NCBI GenBank assembly: GCA_016720545.1
Contig: JADKKK010000010.1
Span: 1-64,000, forward strand
DNA length: 64,000 nucleotides
Direction of reading: 5' to 3'
Source of the DNA: Myxococcales bacterium
Lineage (GTDB): Bacteria > Myxococcota_A > Polyangia > Polyangiales > Polyangiaceae
Part shown: positions 20,366 through 29,702 of the stretch, in pieces
How the letters are laid out: each line of letters begins with the position of its first letter
How positions within the stretch are numbered: position 1 is the stretch's first letter
Made by a program: the position numbers and the translations under genes
Notes under the pieces: generated by a model
The model's database searches: none
What the model was told of the DNA's origin: nothing
Seen by the model: only the letters and a program-made list of their open reading frames with translations

Positions 20366-22156
20366 TCAGCGGTTCGGCGCGCCGTTCGGCTGCCGTTCGA
20401 AGTAGCGCTTGGAGGCCTCGCGGAGACGTGTGCATTCTGCATTCACTACGGGCGCGCTCGCGTTCTCGTTCGCGAGGAGGGGCATGCACGCGTAGTCGCC
20501 GTCCCACGCTTGCGCGATGAGCGCGTGCGAGTCGCCGAGCATGCCCCAGGTGTTGAGCGGGCACCGGTAACCCGCCGAGCAGTTCGAGATGGGGAGCGCG
20601 CGCGGCGCCGTGGGGGCTGGCCGGAGCAGGCTCGAGCCGAGGAGCTCCTTGCGGTGCCCCTCCAGCACGACGCTGTCGTACACGCCGTAGAGATCGAGCA
20701 GCGTGGGCAGCAGATCGAGGTGCGACGTGGGCGCGGCCGCGTGCGCGCGTAGATCGCGCGCCTGCACCTCGGAGAGCGCGCCGTTGCCCCACGCGACGAA
20801 CCCGGGCACGTGGATCTGCTCGTCGAACAGGTTCTGTCCGTGGTGGATGGCGCGGTGCTCGCCGAACGCCTCGCCGTGGTCGCTCGTGAAGAGCACGACC
20901 CATGGGCGCGCGCCCTGGGCCGCGATGAACGCGTGGATCGCGCGCGCTACCTCGCGGTCCTGCGCCCGAATGGCGTTCTGGTAGGTGCGGTGGAGCTCGG
21001 GCAGCTGGCTCCACGACACCACCGCGCTGTAGGGGTGGAAGGGCGCGTCGGCTGGATCCATGTAGTAGGGCACGTGCGTGCCGCCGAGGTGCAGCGTGAG
21101 GAGCTGCGGCGTAGGGAACGTGGAAAGATCCGCGATCATGCGGTCGACGAGGCGGCGGTCGACCCCCTCCGCGTAGATGTCGGTGCTGTCCTCGATTTTT
21201 CGGCCGAAGAGGTCCTCGACGTCAAGGTGGCGATCGGTCGCCTCCAGCGCGTTGGCCCGCTCGAAGATCGTGGACCACTGCGCCGAGTAGTAGACGACGT
21301 GGGGGCGCTCGTTGCCCGCGCGGACTTGCCGCGCGAAGTCGAACAGCGTGGGCGCCGCCGCGAGCTCTTGCGCCGTGCCGAGCTGGGTGCGTCCGGTGAA
21401 CACGGCGCCCACGCTGATGGCGGTGTAGCTCGCGAGCGACCGCAGCGTGCCGAGCGCGACGCGGTCGGGGAGGAGCGCGTTCACCTGGGGTGCCACCGGG
21501 CAGTCGTCGACGTGGGCGGAGCAGAAGTCGGTGGCGCGCACGCTCTCGCCGAAGACGAAGAGCACGCTGGGCAGCGCGCGCGCCTTCGTGGGCAGGAGCG
21601 GCAGCGTGATCGACGCGTGGCCCGACGCGCGCGCGGTGGGGACGAGCCCGCGGAGAGCGTCCACCATTCGCAGCTCCGGCGTGGCCGCGCGGAGGCCCAC
21701 GAAGGGCAGCGCGAGCAGCGGCACGAGCGCGAGGCCGGCGCGCCGGAGCGACGTGGTGCGCGGCGACGCGAGCGCGAGCAGCGCGTATTCGACGAGCGCG
21801 CCGAACGTGACGAGCGCCGCGAACATCGGCGCGAGCTGCCAGAGCACGGGGCGCACGTCGGAGGCGGCGGCCACCGCGCTCTCGACGAGCTGGCGGTCGA
21901 GCGGCGCATTGTAGAAGCGCACCGCGGTCGCCTGGACCGCGTAGACGAGCGCGTACGCGATCGCCGCCGCCCACCTTCGGGCGCGCGAGGTGGCGAGCTC
22001 CAGCACGGCGAGGCCGAGGGCGACCGACGCGAGCACACAGAGCGTGTGCACCACCGGGGAGCGCGCCGACGGGGCGAGCCTGTCGAGCACGGCGAACTGC
22101 GCGCACCACGCCGCGGCCGAGAGGGCTCGAACGGTCCTGCGAGGTGGCCAGCGCAT
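20366..22156 (-). CDS. Sulfatase-fold membrane phospho-transferase (EptA/LtaS-like)
   Basis: 596 residues from the ATG at 22154-22156. Five hydrophobic segments occupy the first 200 residues. A sulfatase-fold domain follows, with the start motif PSVLFVFGESVRATDF, a candidate catalytic Thr in LASYTAISVGAVFTG, HLGGTHVPYY and the metal site VVLFTSDHGEAFGEHRAIHH. This is the layout of phosphoethanolamine and glycerol-phosphate transferases (EptA, OpgE, LtaS), which modify lipid A or other envelope glycans in the periplasm. A Cys-rich end (ISNCSAGYRCPLNTW) is seen in the periplasmic domain. The donor and acceptor cannot be told. Divergent from the thioesterase gene 27 bases away. Confidence 0.75.
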   Translation of the reverse strand: MRWPPRRTVRALSAAAWCAQFAVLDRLAPSARSPVVHTLCVLASVALGLAVLELATSRARRWAAAIAYALVYAVQATAVRFYNAPLDRQLVESAVAAASDVRPVLWQLAPMFAALVTFGALVEYALLALASPRTTSLRRAGLALVPLLALPFVGLRAATPELRMVDALRGLVPTARASGHASITLPLLPTKARALPSVLFVFGESVRATDFCSAHVDDCPVAPQVNALLPDRVALGTLRSLASYTAISVGAVFTGRTQLGTAQELAAAPTLFDFARQVRAGNERPHVVYYSAQWSTIFERANALEATDRHLDVEDLFGRKIEDSTDIYAEGVDRRLVDRMIADLSTFPTPQLLTLHLGGTHVPYYMDPADAPFHPYSAVVSWSQLPELHRTYQNAIRAQDREVARAIHAFIAAQGARPWVVLFTSDHGEAFGEHRAIHHGQNLFDEQIHVPGFVAWGNGALSEVQARDLRAHAAAPTSHLDLLPTLLDLYGVYDSVVLEGHRKELLGSSLLRPAPTAPRALPISNCSAGYRCPLNTWGMLGDSHALIAQAWDGDYACMPLLANENASAPVVNAECTRLREASKRYFERQPNGAPNR

Positions 22157-22183
22157 GCGGCCTTCATCGCAGATTTTCCGGCA

Positions 22184-22666
22184 ATGGCAACGCCGTGTGG
22201 TACTCCGCCGAACATGGCAAGCCTGCAAGCGAGCCGCCACGGCATCGATCCGGCGCGCGCGGCCTCGGTCCACACGTTCCGCGTGCGTTTCTGCGAGACC
22301 GACCTCATGGGCATCGTCCACCACGCGAGCTACCTCGCCTATCTGGAGGAGGGGCGGGTCGAGTGGCTGCGCAAGCGGGGCGTCACGTACGCCGACTGGG
22401 CCGCGAGGGGCGTGCACCTGCCGGTGGTCGAGGTGCGGACGCGCTACCGGTCGCCCGCGCGCTTCGACGATCGGCTCGCCGTCGAGACGCGCGTCGAGAC
22501 GATCGAGCCCTATTCGGTGACCTTCGGCTACAAGGTTCGTCGGGATGACACGGTGCTCGTCACCGCGACGACCAAGCTCGCGTGCGTCGACGGGCGCCAC
22601 CGCCTCGCGCGGCTCAGCCCCGCGATGCGGGACGTGCTGCTGTCCGGCGAGCTGCCCCCGCCCTGA
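22184..22666 (+). CDS. Acyl-CoA thioesterase, YbgC/4HBT family
   Basis: 160 residues. The hotdog thioesterase hallmark is present: FRVRFCETDLMGIVHHASYL followed by AYLEEGRVEWLRKRG, with the catalytic Asp in ETDLMG. Later family strands are VVEVRTRYRSPARFDDRLAV and VTFGYKVRRDDTVLVTATTK. It should hydrolyse acyl-CoA or acyl-ACP. ATG 22214 is an in-frame alternative start; neither has a strong ribosome site. Confidence 0.8.
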   Translation: MATPCGTPPNMASLQASRHGIDPARAASVHTFRVRFCETDLMGIVHHASYLAYLEEGRVEWLRKRGVTYADWAARGVHLPVVEVRTRYRSPARFDDRLAVETRVETIEPYSVTFGYKVRRDDTVLVTATTKLACVDGRHRLARLSPAMRDVLLSGELPPP

Positions 22667-22816
22667 GCCGTCGACCGAGGAGCGCTGCGGCCCGCGCCGC
22701 GCCGGGAGCCGTCGTCCAGGTCGGCGCAAGCTCTTGATATTTCGTGATCCGCCGCCCCAGCGACGGCGGCGGCAAGGGGGCGCCGCCGCTCCCAACCCGT
22801 GCTAGTGCAGGGCCGC

Positions 22817-24388
22817 ATGGAGCCCGACGAGTCCATCACCGTGGAGTTCGCCGAGGAGGAGGAGGCCCCGGCCAACCTCCGCGGCGCGCGCCGACTCTTC
22901 GTCGTCGGCGGCGGGCGCGGGGGAGTGGGCAAGAGCCTGGTCGCCGAGAACCTCGGCGTGTACTTTGCCCAGCTCGGCAAGTCGGTCGTCTTGGTCGACG
23001 CCGATCCCACGGGCCCGAACCTCCACGCCCACTTCGGTATCCCCGCCGCGCGCCACCCCCACGACCTCGAGGAAGACGGCAACGCCGCCCTCAAGAAGGC
23101 GCTCGTCAGCACGGTCGTGCCCGGCCTCCAGCTGCTCCCGGCGCCGGTTGACGCGCTGGCGCCGCCGCCCCCTCTCCGCGGCGGTCGGAAGGTGCGTTGG
23201 CTGTCGCGCCTCCGCGCGATCCCGGCGGACGTCCTGGTCGTCGACGTCGGCCCCGGCGCGAGCCCGTTCGCGATCGACATGATGCTCTCGGCCGACGTGC
23301 CCATCTGCGTCACCGTGCCCGAGCCCCCGGCGATCGAGACGACCTACCGCTTCCTCCGAGCGGCCTACCGCCGGGCCCTCCGCCGCGCGCTGTCGCGCGA
23401 TCGCTTCCGCATGAACATGCTCGAGCGCGCCCTCGCGGACTTCGGGTTCCTCCCCAGGCCTCTCGAGCTCGTGCGCGCCCTCGAGAAGATGGACCGTGGC
23501 CTGGCGCAGCTCGCGTGGGTCGAGGCGAACCGCCTGCGCTTTCAGCTCGTCGTGAACCAGACCCGCGTCCGCACCGATCTCGAGCTCGGCCCGTGGATGA
23601 GCGAGCTCGCGCGCCAGCACCTCGGGGTGTGGCTCGACGAGCTCGGCAGCATCGAGCACGACGACACGGTGTGGGTGGCGGTGCGCCGTCGGAGGCCGCT
23701 GCTCACCGACGTGCCCACCTCCAAGGCCGCGCGCAACATCGAGCGCATCGCGCGCCGCGTGGTCGCGCTCACCGCCCGCACCGAGGTCTTCACCGCGCCG
23801 CCGCCCATCCCCGACGCGAGCCCCACGCTCTACGCCGCGCTCGGCACCTCGCGCTCCGCCAGCGACGAGGAGATTCGCCGTGCCTGCAAGCGCAAGCGCG
23901 AGATGTACGCGACCGACGGCCTCTGCACCTCGTCGCTGCTCGGCGAGGCCGAGCTCTTGCGCGAGCAGGCCCGCCTCGAGGAGGCGTACGACACCCTCCT
24001 CGATCCCGTGCGCCGCCGCGCGTACGATCTCTCGGCGTACCCCGAGCGCGCCGACGCGACGCCCGAGGTGCTCCCGCGCCCCGCGCTGGACGCCGAGCAG
24101 CTCCAACTCAAGGACGAGCTGCTCCGCGAAATAGGCCCCGAGAGCGAGTTCTCCGGCGCGCTCCTCCGCAAGGTGCGCGAGTCGCAGGGCGTAGAGCTCG
24201 TAGACATCGCCGCGCATACCAAGATCACGAGAGGCCACCTCGAGGCGATTGAGGAGGAGCGCTTCGGCGATCTCCCCGCCATCGTCTACGTGCGGGGCTT
24301 CGTCACCGAGCTCGCGAAGTTCCTGCGGCTCGACGCCGTGCAGGTGCAGAAGACCTACCTGCGCCGCATGCGCGAGAACGCCCCGTGA
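22817..24388 (+). CDS. ParA/MinD-like ATPase fused to J-like and HTH_25 (RodZ-type) domains
   Basis: 523 residues with an unusual three-part layout. Residues about 30-300 are a MinD/FlhG-type P-loop ATPase: deviant Walker A VVGGGRGGVGKSLVAENLGV, VVLVDADPTGPNLHAHFG, and Walker B-like DVLVVDVGPGASPF. Residues about 335-405 resemble a J domain (LYAALGTSRSASDEEIRRAC then LEEAYDTLLDPVRRRAYDLS) but lack the HPD tripeptide that stimulates DnaK. Residues about 440-515 are an HTH_25 domain (LLRKVRESQGVELVDIAAHT then YVRGFVTELAKFLRLD), as in RodZ. Likely a positioning or envelope-organising regulator. GTG 22799 is an alternative start. A hairpin repeat separates it from the next gene. Confidence 0.75.
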   Translation: MEPDESITVEFAEEEEAPANLRGARRLFVVGGGRGGVGKSLVAENLGVYFAQLGKSVVLVDADPTGPNLHAHFGIPAARHPHDLEEDGNAALKKALVSTVVPGLQLLPAPVDALAPPPPLRGGRKVRWLSRLRAIPADVLVVDVGPGASPFAIDMMLSADVPICVTVPEPPAIETTYRFLRAAYRRALRRALSRDRFRMNMLERALADFGFLPRPLELVRALEKMDRGLAQLAWVEANRLRFQLVVNQTRVRTDLELGPWMSELARQHLGVWLDELGSIEHDDTVWVAVRRRRPLLTDVPTSKAARNIERIARRVVALTARTEVFTAPPPIPDASPTLYAALGTSRSASDEEIRRACKRKREMYATDGLCTSSLLGEAELLREQARLEEAYDTLLDPVRRRAYDLSAYPERADATPEVLPRPALDAEQLQLKDELLREIGPESEFSGALLRKVRESQGVELVDIAAHTKITRGHLEAIEEERFGDLPAIVYVRGFVTELAKFLRLDAVQVQKTYLRRMRENAP

Positions 24389-24395
24389 GCCTGCC

Positions 24396-24464
24396 AGTGA
24401 GCCCCGGAGGGGCGAACGGAGGTCGATGGCGTGCGCGAGCCGAAGGCGAGGTGTCGCCATGAAC
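24396..24464 (+). repeat. TGA-to-ATG intercistronic hairpin repeat, copy A
   Basis: It begins AGTGAGCCCCGGAGGGGCGA (hairpin CCCC-GGA-GGGG), passes AGGTCGATGG and the second hairpin CGAGCCGAAGGCGAGG, and ends at ATGAAC, the start of the GT-C gene. GAGG lies eight bases before that ATG, so the repeat supplies the ribosome site and start. Related copies are at 30139, 30201 and, inverted, 60594. Confidence 0.75.
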
Positions 24465-25976
24465 GCCCGTCGGAGCGGCGAGGTCGACGCGCCCCCCACG
24501 CCCGCGCCTACCTCGCGACCGCGCGGCGCGCCGTTCCCCCATCCCGAGCTCGTCTTCGGCCTCGCGCTCTTCGTCCTCGCCCTCGCGCCGCGGGCCCTCG
24601 CCACCCACGCGTACGCGGGCGAGCCGGTGTGGGACGGCCACTACTACGAGTTTGGCGCGCGCCGCATCGCCGCGGGCCTCGGGTACTCCGACGACCTCAC
24701 GATCGGCGGCCAGAGCGTGTGGCATCCATGGTGCCACTACCCGGTGGGCTACAGCGCGTTTCTCGGCCTGGCGTACTGGCTCTTCGGCGCGAAGCTCGCC
24801 GTCGCCAATGCCACCAACGTGGTGGTCGGAGCCCTCGTGCCGGTGGCCACCTGGCGCCTCGCAGTCACGTGCCTCTCCCGCGGCCGCGCGCGCGCTGCGG
24901 GGATCGTCACGGCGCTCCACCCGGGCCTGATTCTGTACTCCGCGCTCACGATGAGCGAGCCGCTCGCCTCGGTCCTCACGCTCGCCGCGTTCACCTTCGC
25001 GGCAGCAGACGGCCAAGGATCGCTCGCTGTCCGGCGTGGCCCGCGCGCACCCACTCGAGGGCTCGCGATCGCCGGCGTGCTCCTGGGCCTCTCCACGCTC
25101 GTGCGCCCCACCGCGCTTTTATGCGCGCCGTTCCTCTTGCTCGTCGCGTGGCCGAGGGCGGCGCGAGGTGAAGGTGGGGCGCGTGGCGGCTCGCTCCTCG
25201 CCCGAGCGCGGACGCACGGCGCGAAGCTCACGGGCGCCGCGGCGCTCGTCGCTATCACCACGCTCCTGCCCGTGCTCCCGTGGACGGCGCGCAACTGCCG
25301 CGTGATGGACGGCTGCGCGCTCGTCAGCACCAACGCCGGCTGGAACATGGCCATCGGCGCTTTCCCGCGCGCGACCGGCCGCTTCGAGACCCTCCGCTCC
25401 GCCGACGGCTGCCGCGAGGTCACAGGCCAGGTCCAGCAGGACCGCTGCTGGCTCGCCTACGGCCTCGGGTGGGTGCGCCGCGAGCCCGGGCGATGGCTCG
25501 CGCTCGTGCCGAGGAAGCTCGGGTACACGTTCGACCACGAGTCGTTCCAGGTCGAGTATCTGCACGAGGCCCGCCCCAGCGCCTGGCCCGATCAGAAGCG
25601 CTCGGACGCTCGAAACTTGTTGTCGAACTTCCACCGCGTGCTCCTCGTGTGTGCGGCGTTCGCGGCCGTCGCCTTCGCGCCGCGGCGGCGTGGACAGGTG
25701 GCGCTGCTGGCGGGGTTGTGCCTGCTCGGCTACGCCGCATCGCAGGCCGCCACGCCAACGCTCTGGCCATTCGCGGTCGCCGCGAGTCTTCTCCCGTTCG
25801 TACCCGTGCCAGGGCGCCCTGAGGCGCGCCCTGGGCTCCTCCTCGCCGCCTCGTTGCTCCTCACCACGGCGCTCGCGCACGCCGCCTTCTTCGGTGAGGA
25901 CCGCTACCACGTGGTGGCCTCGCCGGCCCTCGTGCTGCTCGCGTGCGCGGCCTTCCGCAGGCCGGCCCGCGCCTGA
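24459..25976 (+). CDS. GT-C fold membrane glycosyltransferase (GT39/ArnT-like)
   Basis: 505 residues, largely membrane. The first periplasmic loop carries the acidic site typical of GT-C enzymes (AYAGEPVWDGHYYEFGARRI), after helix ELVFGLALFVLALAPRALAT. About ten further hydrophobic segments follow, for example NVVVGALVPVATWRLAVTCL, LLGLSTLVRPTALLCAPFLL and LLLAASLLLTTALAHAAFFG. A Cys-containing loop (GCREVTGQVQQDRCWLAYGL) is periplasmic by topology. Such enzymes move a sugar from a polyprenyl-phosphate donor to a protein or lipid. The start ATG is the end of a hairpin repeat. Donor and acceptor are unknown. Confidence 0.75.
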   Translation: MNARRSGEVDAPPTPAPTSRPRGAPFPHPELVFGLALFVLALAPRALATHAYAGEPVWDGHYYEFGARRIAAGLGYSDDLTIGGQSVWHPWCHYPVGYSAFLGLAYWLFGAKLAVANATNVVVGALVPVATWRLAVTCLSRGRARAAGIVTALHPGLILYSALTMSEPLASVLTLAAFTFAAADGQGSLAVRRGPRAPTRGLAIAGVLLGLSTLVRPTALLCAPFLLLVAWPRAARGEGGARGGSLLARARTHGAKLTGAAALVAITTLLPVLPWTARNCRVMDGCALVSTNAGWNMAIGAFPRATGRFETLRSADGCREVTGQVQQDRCWLAYGLGWVRREPGRWLALVPRKLGYTFDHESFQVEYLHEARPSAWPDQKRSDARNLLSNFHRVLLVCAAFAAVAFAPRRRGQVALLAGLCLLGYAASQAATPTLWPFAVAASLLPFVPVPGRPEARPGLLLAASLLLTTALAHAAFFGEDRYHVVASPALVLLACAAFRRPARA

Positions 25977-26445
25977 GCTCGCGGCGGGGTGAGTGCGGGG
26001 GGGGAGGCCACCTGGGGGGCCACCTGGGTGTCACCTCGCCCCGGCCGGCTCCACTCCGGAGCGTCTGAGACGGCGCCCTTCCCGCGCTAACACTCCTGCG
26101 AGACTTCATTCTCGCAGTGGTGGTAGTTGGCCGCGGGAGCGGACGAGCCGGAGTATGTGCCGTATGTGCCGTGGGAATACGCCATTGGCAAGAACGAACT
26201 CTACAACGAGTGGCTCGGTCGGGGCATGTGCCGCTGGCTGTCCGTGAAGTGTCTCGAGCTCGAGCGCGACGGGCGCAACTTCGTTGGCGCCATCCACGTG
26301 GCCGGGGGCCGGCGCCCCAGCGGCCACCCGCAACCGCGGTCGCCGCGAGGGCCCCGCGAAGCGGTCCTGTTGGCACCCCGTGCCCCACCTTCCCGCCGGA
26401 AAAGTTTCCTTGAATTGCTGCGGCGCTCGGCTAGGTTCGCGCCGG
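25977..26445. other. Intergenic region with an orphan coding remnant
   Basis: About 470 bases without a clear gene. From TTG 26127 a frame reads AAGADEPEYVPYVPWEYAIG then KNELYNEWLGRGMCRWLSVK and CLELERDGRNFVGAIHVAGG before losing coding character, and then runs into the next gene out of frame. It contains a doubled TATGTGCCG. I do not recognise it; it may be the relic of a gene. The first 100 bases hold a direct repeat GGCCACCTGGG and nothing else. Confidence 0.3.
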
Positions 26446-27582
26446 ATGCAGAAGTCGCTGGACGAAATACCGTCGCCCGACGCCTCCCAGAGTCCCGCAT
26501 CGGCGGACGCCAGCGCGCCCGCGGCGGAGACCTCAGGCCTCGCGCCGGCCGTCACGGCGCGCACGATCATGGCGGAAACCGTGCGGTTCGGGGCCTGTTT
26601 TGGCATCGTGTTCCTGGTCATGACCGTGATCCTCGAGGTCTGTCTGCGGGTCTTCGTTGTACATCCGTTCAGCCTCGGCTACGTCGCGACGCACCCCACC
26701 CGGAACTACCAGCTCGTCCCCGGCTACCGCGGCACGACCTACGACAAGGTCCTCGAGATCAACTCGTACGGCATGCGCGACGAGGAGCGCGCTCCGAACC
26801 CGAGCGCGTTCCGCGTCGCCGTTTTCGGTGACTCGCTCACCTTCGGCCAGGGGGTCGAGGAGCCGAAGCTCTATTCGAAGCAGCTGCAAGGCCTCCTCGC
26901 GAGCGACAGCGCGACGCCCGTGCAAGTCTTCAATTTCGCCGTGCCCGGCTACGCCACGGCGCTCGGGGTCGACCGCTGGCGAGAGATTCAGCCGCAGTTC
27001 CGGCCCGACCTCGTCATCTTTCAGTTTTCCATCGCCAACGAGTGTCTCCCGACTTCGAAAGACTCTGCGAAGGCGGCGGCGAACGCGCGACCGATCGTGA
27101 GGAAGACCAAGGACACCCTGCGTCTTCTCTACACGTACGACTACCTGGCGGCCCGCTTCTACGGCGCCCTCCAGCCCGCTCCCGTCATGGACCCGCGAGC
27201 GGTGGAGAAGCGCTACGCGGACGACAGCCCCGGCTGGCTCCAATGTCGCGAGCTCTTTACCGAAATCGCCTCGTTTGCGCGCTCGAGCCGCACCCGCGTC
27301 GTGCTGGCGCTCGTTTCGCAGACGGCGCTCGGCCCCTTGGTCGATGAGCCCCCTGTCACCCCGAAACTGACGGCCGCCTTGGACGAGGCGGGGCTGAAGT
27401 TCCACGTGATGACGGACGACGTCCTCCGCCCCTATGCCGGCAACGAAGGAGCGCTCAACGTGCGTTTCGACGACCCTCACTTCAGCGAACTTCGACACAC
27501 CCTAGTCGCGAAACGCCTCCACGATTATCTCAAGGCGACCGGCTCGGTATCACGTGAGGCGATCCATGGCAGCGCCCCTTGA
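26446..27582 (+). CDS. Membrane-anchored SGNH/GDSL hydrolase-like protein
   Basis: 378 residues. One N-terminal helix (FGACFGIVFLVMTVILEVCL) anchors it, leaving the SGNH domain outside the cytoplasm. Block I is VAVFGDSLTFGQGVEE with the nucleophile Ser; the oxyanion-region block is FQFSIANECLPTS; block V is FDDPHFSELRH with the Asp/His pair. This resembles AlgJ/AlgX and PatB-type partners of MBOAT acyltransferases, which pass or remove acyl groups on extracellular glycans. It overlaps the FkbH gene by 17 bases and begins the 7-gene operon. The true start may be upstream (TTG), but the chosen Met follows a change in coding character. Confidence 0.72.
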   Translation: MQKSLDEIPSPDASQSPASADASAPAAETSGLAPAVTARTIMAETVRFGACFGIVFLVMTVILEVCLRVFVVHPFSLGYVATHPTRNYQLVPGYRGTTYDKVLEINSYGMRDEERAPNPSAFRVAVFGDSLTFGQGVEEPKLYSKQLQGLLASDSATPVQVFNFAVPGYATALGVDRWREIQPQFRPDLVIFQFSIANECLPTSKDSAKAAANARPIVRKTKDTLRLLYTYDYLAARFYGALQPAPVMDPRAVEKRYADDSPGWLQCRELFTEIASFARSSRTRVVLALVSQTALGPLVDEPPVTPKLTAALDEAGLKFHVMTDDVLRPYAGNEGALNVRFDDPHFSELRHTLVAKRLHDYLKATGSVSREAIHGSAP

Positions 27583-29443
27583 CGTACTTCGTGCCCAGCT
27601 CGCCGAGAAGGACCCCGCGTTCTGGGAAGGGCTCGCTCGGTGTACGCGGGACACCCACGCCTACACGGAGCTCCTGACGCTCTCGACCATGCGCAAGCGC
27701 GGCGTCCGCGCGTTCGGCGCGGCGTCTGGCGCGCCACTTCGCGTCGCGCTGATTGGGGCCAACGCGCTCCAGGCGTTGGGCGACCTCGTCGAGCAAATGC
27801 TGCTGGCTGCCGGCTTCGCGGCGAGCGTATTTCTCGGGGAGTACGACAGCTACGAGTTCGAGATCCGCGACGCCGACAGCGCCCTCAACCAGTTCCAGCC
27901 GCAGGTCGTGCTCATCCTCCCCTCGGAGCGCCGCTGCCGGTACTCCGGCCCAGTCACCGACCCCCTGGGCGTCGTTCAGCCCTTCGCGGCGGCGTGGGCC
28001 GACGATCTCCTCGGCCTCTGTCGTACTCTCCACGACCGCACCGGCGCCGAGATCTTGCTCGCGAACCTCGCCCTGCCCGGGGGCTTCTCCCTCGGCGCCT
28101 ACCGGGCGAAGGCGCCGGGCTCCGACTGGAGCTTTCGGAAGCTCACGAACCTCGCGCTCGGCTTCGCAGCGCCCGCCTACGTCCACATCTGCGACGTCGA
28201 GTTCTTGTGCGCTCGGCGCGGCCTCCTCGCGTCGCGTGACGACCGGGCGTGGTTTCAGAGCAAGCAGCCCGGCTCTCCGGAGCTGCTGGTCGACCTCGCC
28301 AAAGAGGTGGCGCACCTCGTCACCTCGCTCCGCCGCGCGCCCGCGAAGGTCCTCGTCCTCGACCTCGACAACACCCTCTGGGGAGGGATCATCGGCGACG
28401 ACGGGATCGAGGGCATCGAGATCGGCACGACCTCGCCCCGGGGCGAGGCCTTCCGCGCCTTCCAGGAGTACATCCTCTCCCTGAAAGACCGCGGTGTACT
28501 CCTCGCGGTGTGCAGCAAGAACGAAGACGCCGCGGCCCGGGGCCCGTTCGAGAAGCACCCCGAGATGCTCCTGCGTCTCAAGGACATCGTCGCCTTCTAC
28601 GCGAACTGGCAGCCCAAGTCCGAGAACATCAAGGCGATCGCGACCGAGCTCGGGCTGGGCCTCGACAGCTTCGTGTTCGTGGACGACAACCCCGCGGAGG
28701 TCGAGATCGTTCGACAGTTCGTCCCCGCGGTCACCACCATTCTCCTCGGCGCCGACCCGGCGGACTACAGGCGACAGCTGGAGGACTCGCGCCTCTTCGA
28801 GCCCCTGCAGCTCACGGGCGAAGACGCCCGCCGCACGGACCAGTACCGCGTGGAGTCGGAACGACGAGCGCTTCAGTCGGACGCGACCGACATGCCGACG
28901 TATCTCGCCTCGCTCGAAATGAACGCGGTCATCTCACCGTTCACTGCGGTCGACATCCCTCGAGTCTCGCAGCTCACCAACAAGAGCAATCAGTTCAATC
29001 TCACCACGGTGAGGCGCACCGAGTCCGAGATACGGGCGCTCATGGAGAGCCCCGCCCACCGCTGCTTCACTGTGCGGCTGTCCGACCGCTTCGGAGACCA
29101 CGGGCTCGTGGTCGTCGCGATCGGTCGTGTCGACCTGACCACGACGCCGACCTCGTTTCACATCGATACGTGGCTCATGAGCTGCAGAGTGCTGAAGCGG
29201 CAAGTCGAGGAGGTGACGCTCAACGAGCTCTTCCGCCTCGCGACGGAGGCGGGGTGCGAAGAGGTCGTTGGCGTCTATCGTCCGACGGCGAAGAACGCCA
29301 TGGTCGCCGAGCTCCTACCCAACTTCCAATTCGCGGAGACCTCTGCGTCCGCCGACGAGCGCCGGTACCGCCGCTCCGCCACCTCGTACGTTCCCACGGA
29401 AACGAAGATTCACGCCACGCGCCCAAGCAGGGAGAACTCATGA
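27566..29443 (+). CDS. FkbH-type HAD-IIIC protein (glyceryl-ACP loading)
   Basis: 625 residues. Residues about 1-260 are the N-terminal alpha/beta region seen in long FkbH proteins. The HAD domain follows, with PAKVLVLDLDNTLWGGIIGD, where Asp-Leu-Asp is the phosphatase nucleophile and acid, then GVLLAVCSKNED with the Cys thought to carry the glyceryl group, and DSFVFVDDNPAEVEIVRQFV. The C-terminal GNAT-like domain ends with the family hallmark IDTWLMSCRVLKRQVEEVTL. Known FkbH proteins take 1,3-bisphosphoglycerate, remove a phosphate and load glyceryl on an ACP. An ACP gene follows with ATGA overlap, supporting this role here. Confidence 0.85.
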   Translation: MAAPLDVLRAQLAEKDPAFWEGLARCTRDTHAYTELLTLSTMRKRGVRAFGAASGAPLRVALIGANALQALGDLVEQMLLAAGFAASVFLGEYDSYEFEIRDADSALNQFQPQVVLILPSERRCRYSGPVTDPLGVVQPFAAAWADDLLGLCRTLHDRTGAEILLANLALPGGFSLGAYRAKAPGSDWSFRKLTNLALGFAAPAYVHICDVEFLCARRGLLASRDDRAWFQSKQPGSPELLVDLAKEVAHLVTSLRRAPAKVLVLDLDNTLWGGIIGDDGIEGIEIGTTSPRGEAFRAFQEYILSLKDRGVLLAVCSKNEDAAARGPFEKHPEMLLRLKDIVAFYANWQPKSENIKAIATELGLGLDSFVFVDDNPAEVEIVRQFVPAVTTILLGADPADYRRQLEDSRLFEPLQLTGEDARRTDQYRVESERRALQSDATDMPTYLASLEMNAVISPFTAVDIPRVSQLTNKSNQFNLTTVRRTESEIRALMESPAHRCFTVRLSDRFGDHGLVVVAIGRVDLTTTPTSFHIDTWLMSCRVLKRQVEEVTLNELFRLATEAGCEEVVGVYRPTAKNAMVAELLPNFQFAETSASADERRYRRSATSYVPTETKIHATRPSRENS

Positions 29444-29688
29444 CCACGAAGAACGACATCATCGCCGGAATGCAGGAAATCATCAACGACCTGTTCCTCG
29501 ATCCGGTCACGATCACCGCCGCGACCAGCGCGCGCGACGTCGCTGAATGGGACTCGGTCATGCACATCTCGATCGTCGCGGCTGCAGAGATGAAGTTCTC
29601 CGTTCGCTTTCAGATGGGCGACGTCGAGGCCACGAACAACGTCGGCGAGTTCGCGGATCTCATTCTCAAGCGAATGAGCGGCAAGTGA
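29440..29688 (+). CDS. Acyl carrier protein
   Basis: 82-residue ACP. The phosphopantetheine Ser is in VAEWDSVMHISIVAA, preceded by the usual acidic helix I (IIAGMQEIINDLFL) and followed by helix III (VGEFADLILKRMSGK). GGAGA lies upstream of the ATG, which overlaps the FkbH stop. It is probably the carrier loaded by the FkbH protein and presented to MaoC, SDR and MBOAT. Its WDS motif is closer to specialised ACPs than to fatty-acid AcpP (DSLD). Confidence 0.88.
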   Translation: MTTKNDIIAGMQEIINDLFLDPVTITAATSARDVAEWDSVMHISIVAAAEMKFSVRFQMGDVEATNNVGEFADLILKRMSGK

Positions 29689-29702
29689 CGCGAGCGACGT
29701 CG

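Noticed and set aside
22157..22795. N-terminal extension of the EptA/LtaS-like protein
   Set aside because: The extra codons are antisense to the YbgC-type thioesterase and the protein's membrane segment begins at 22156.
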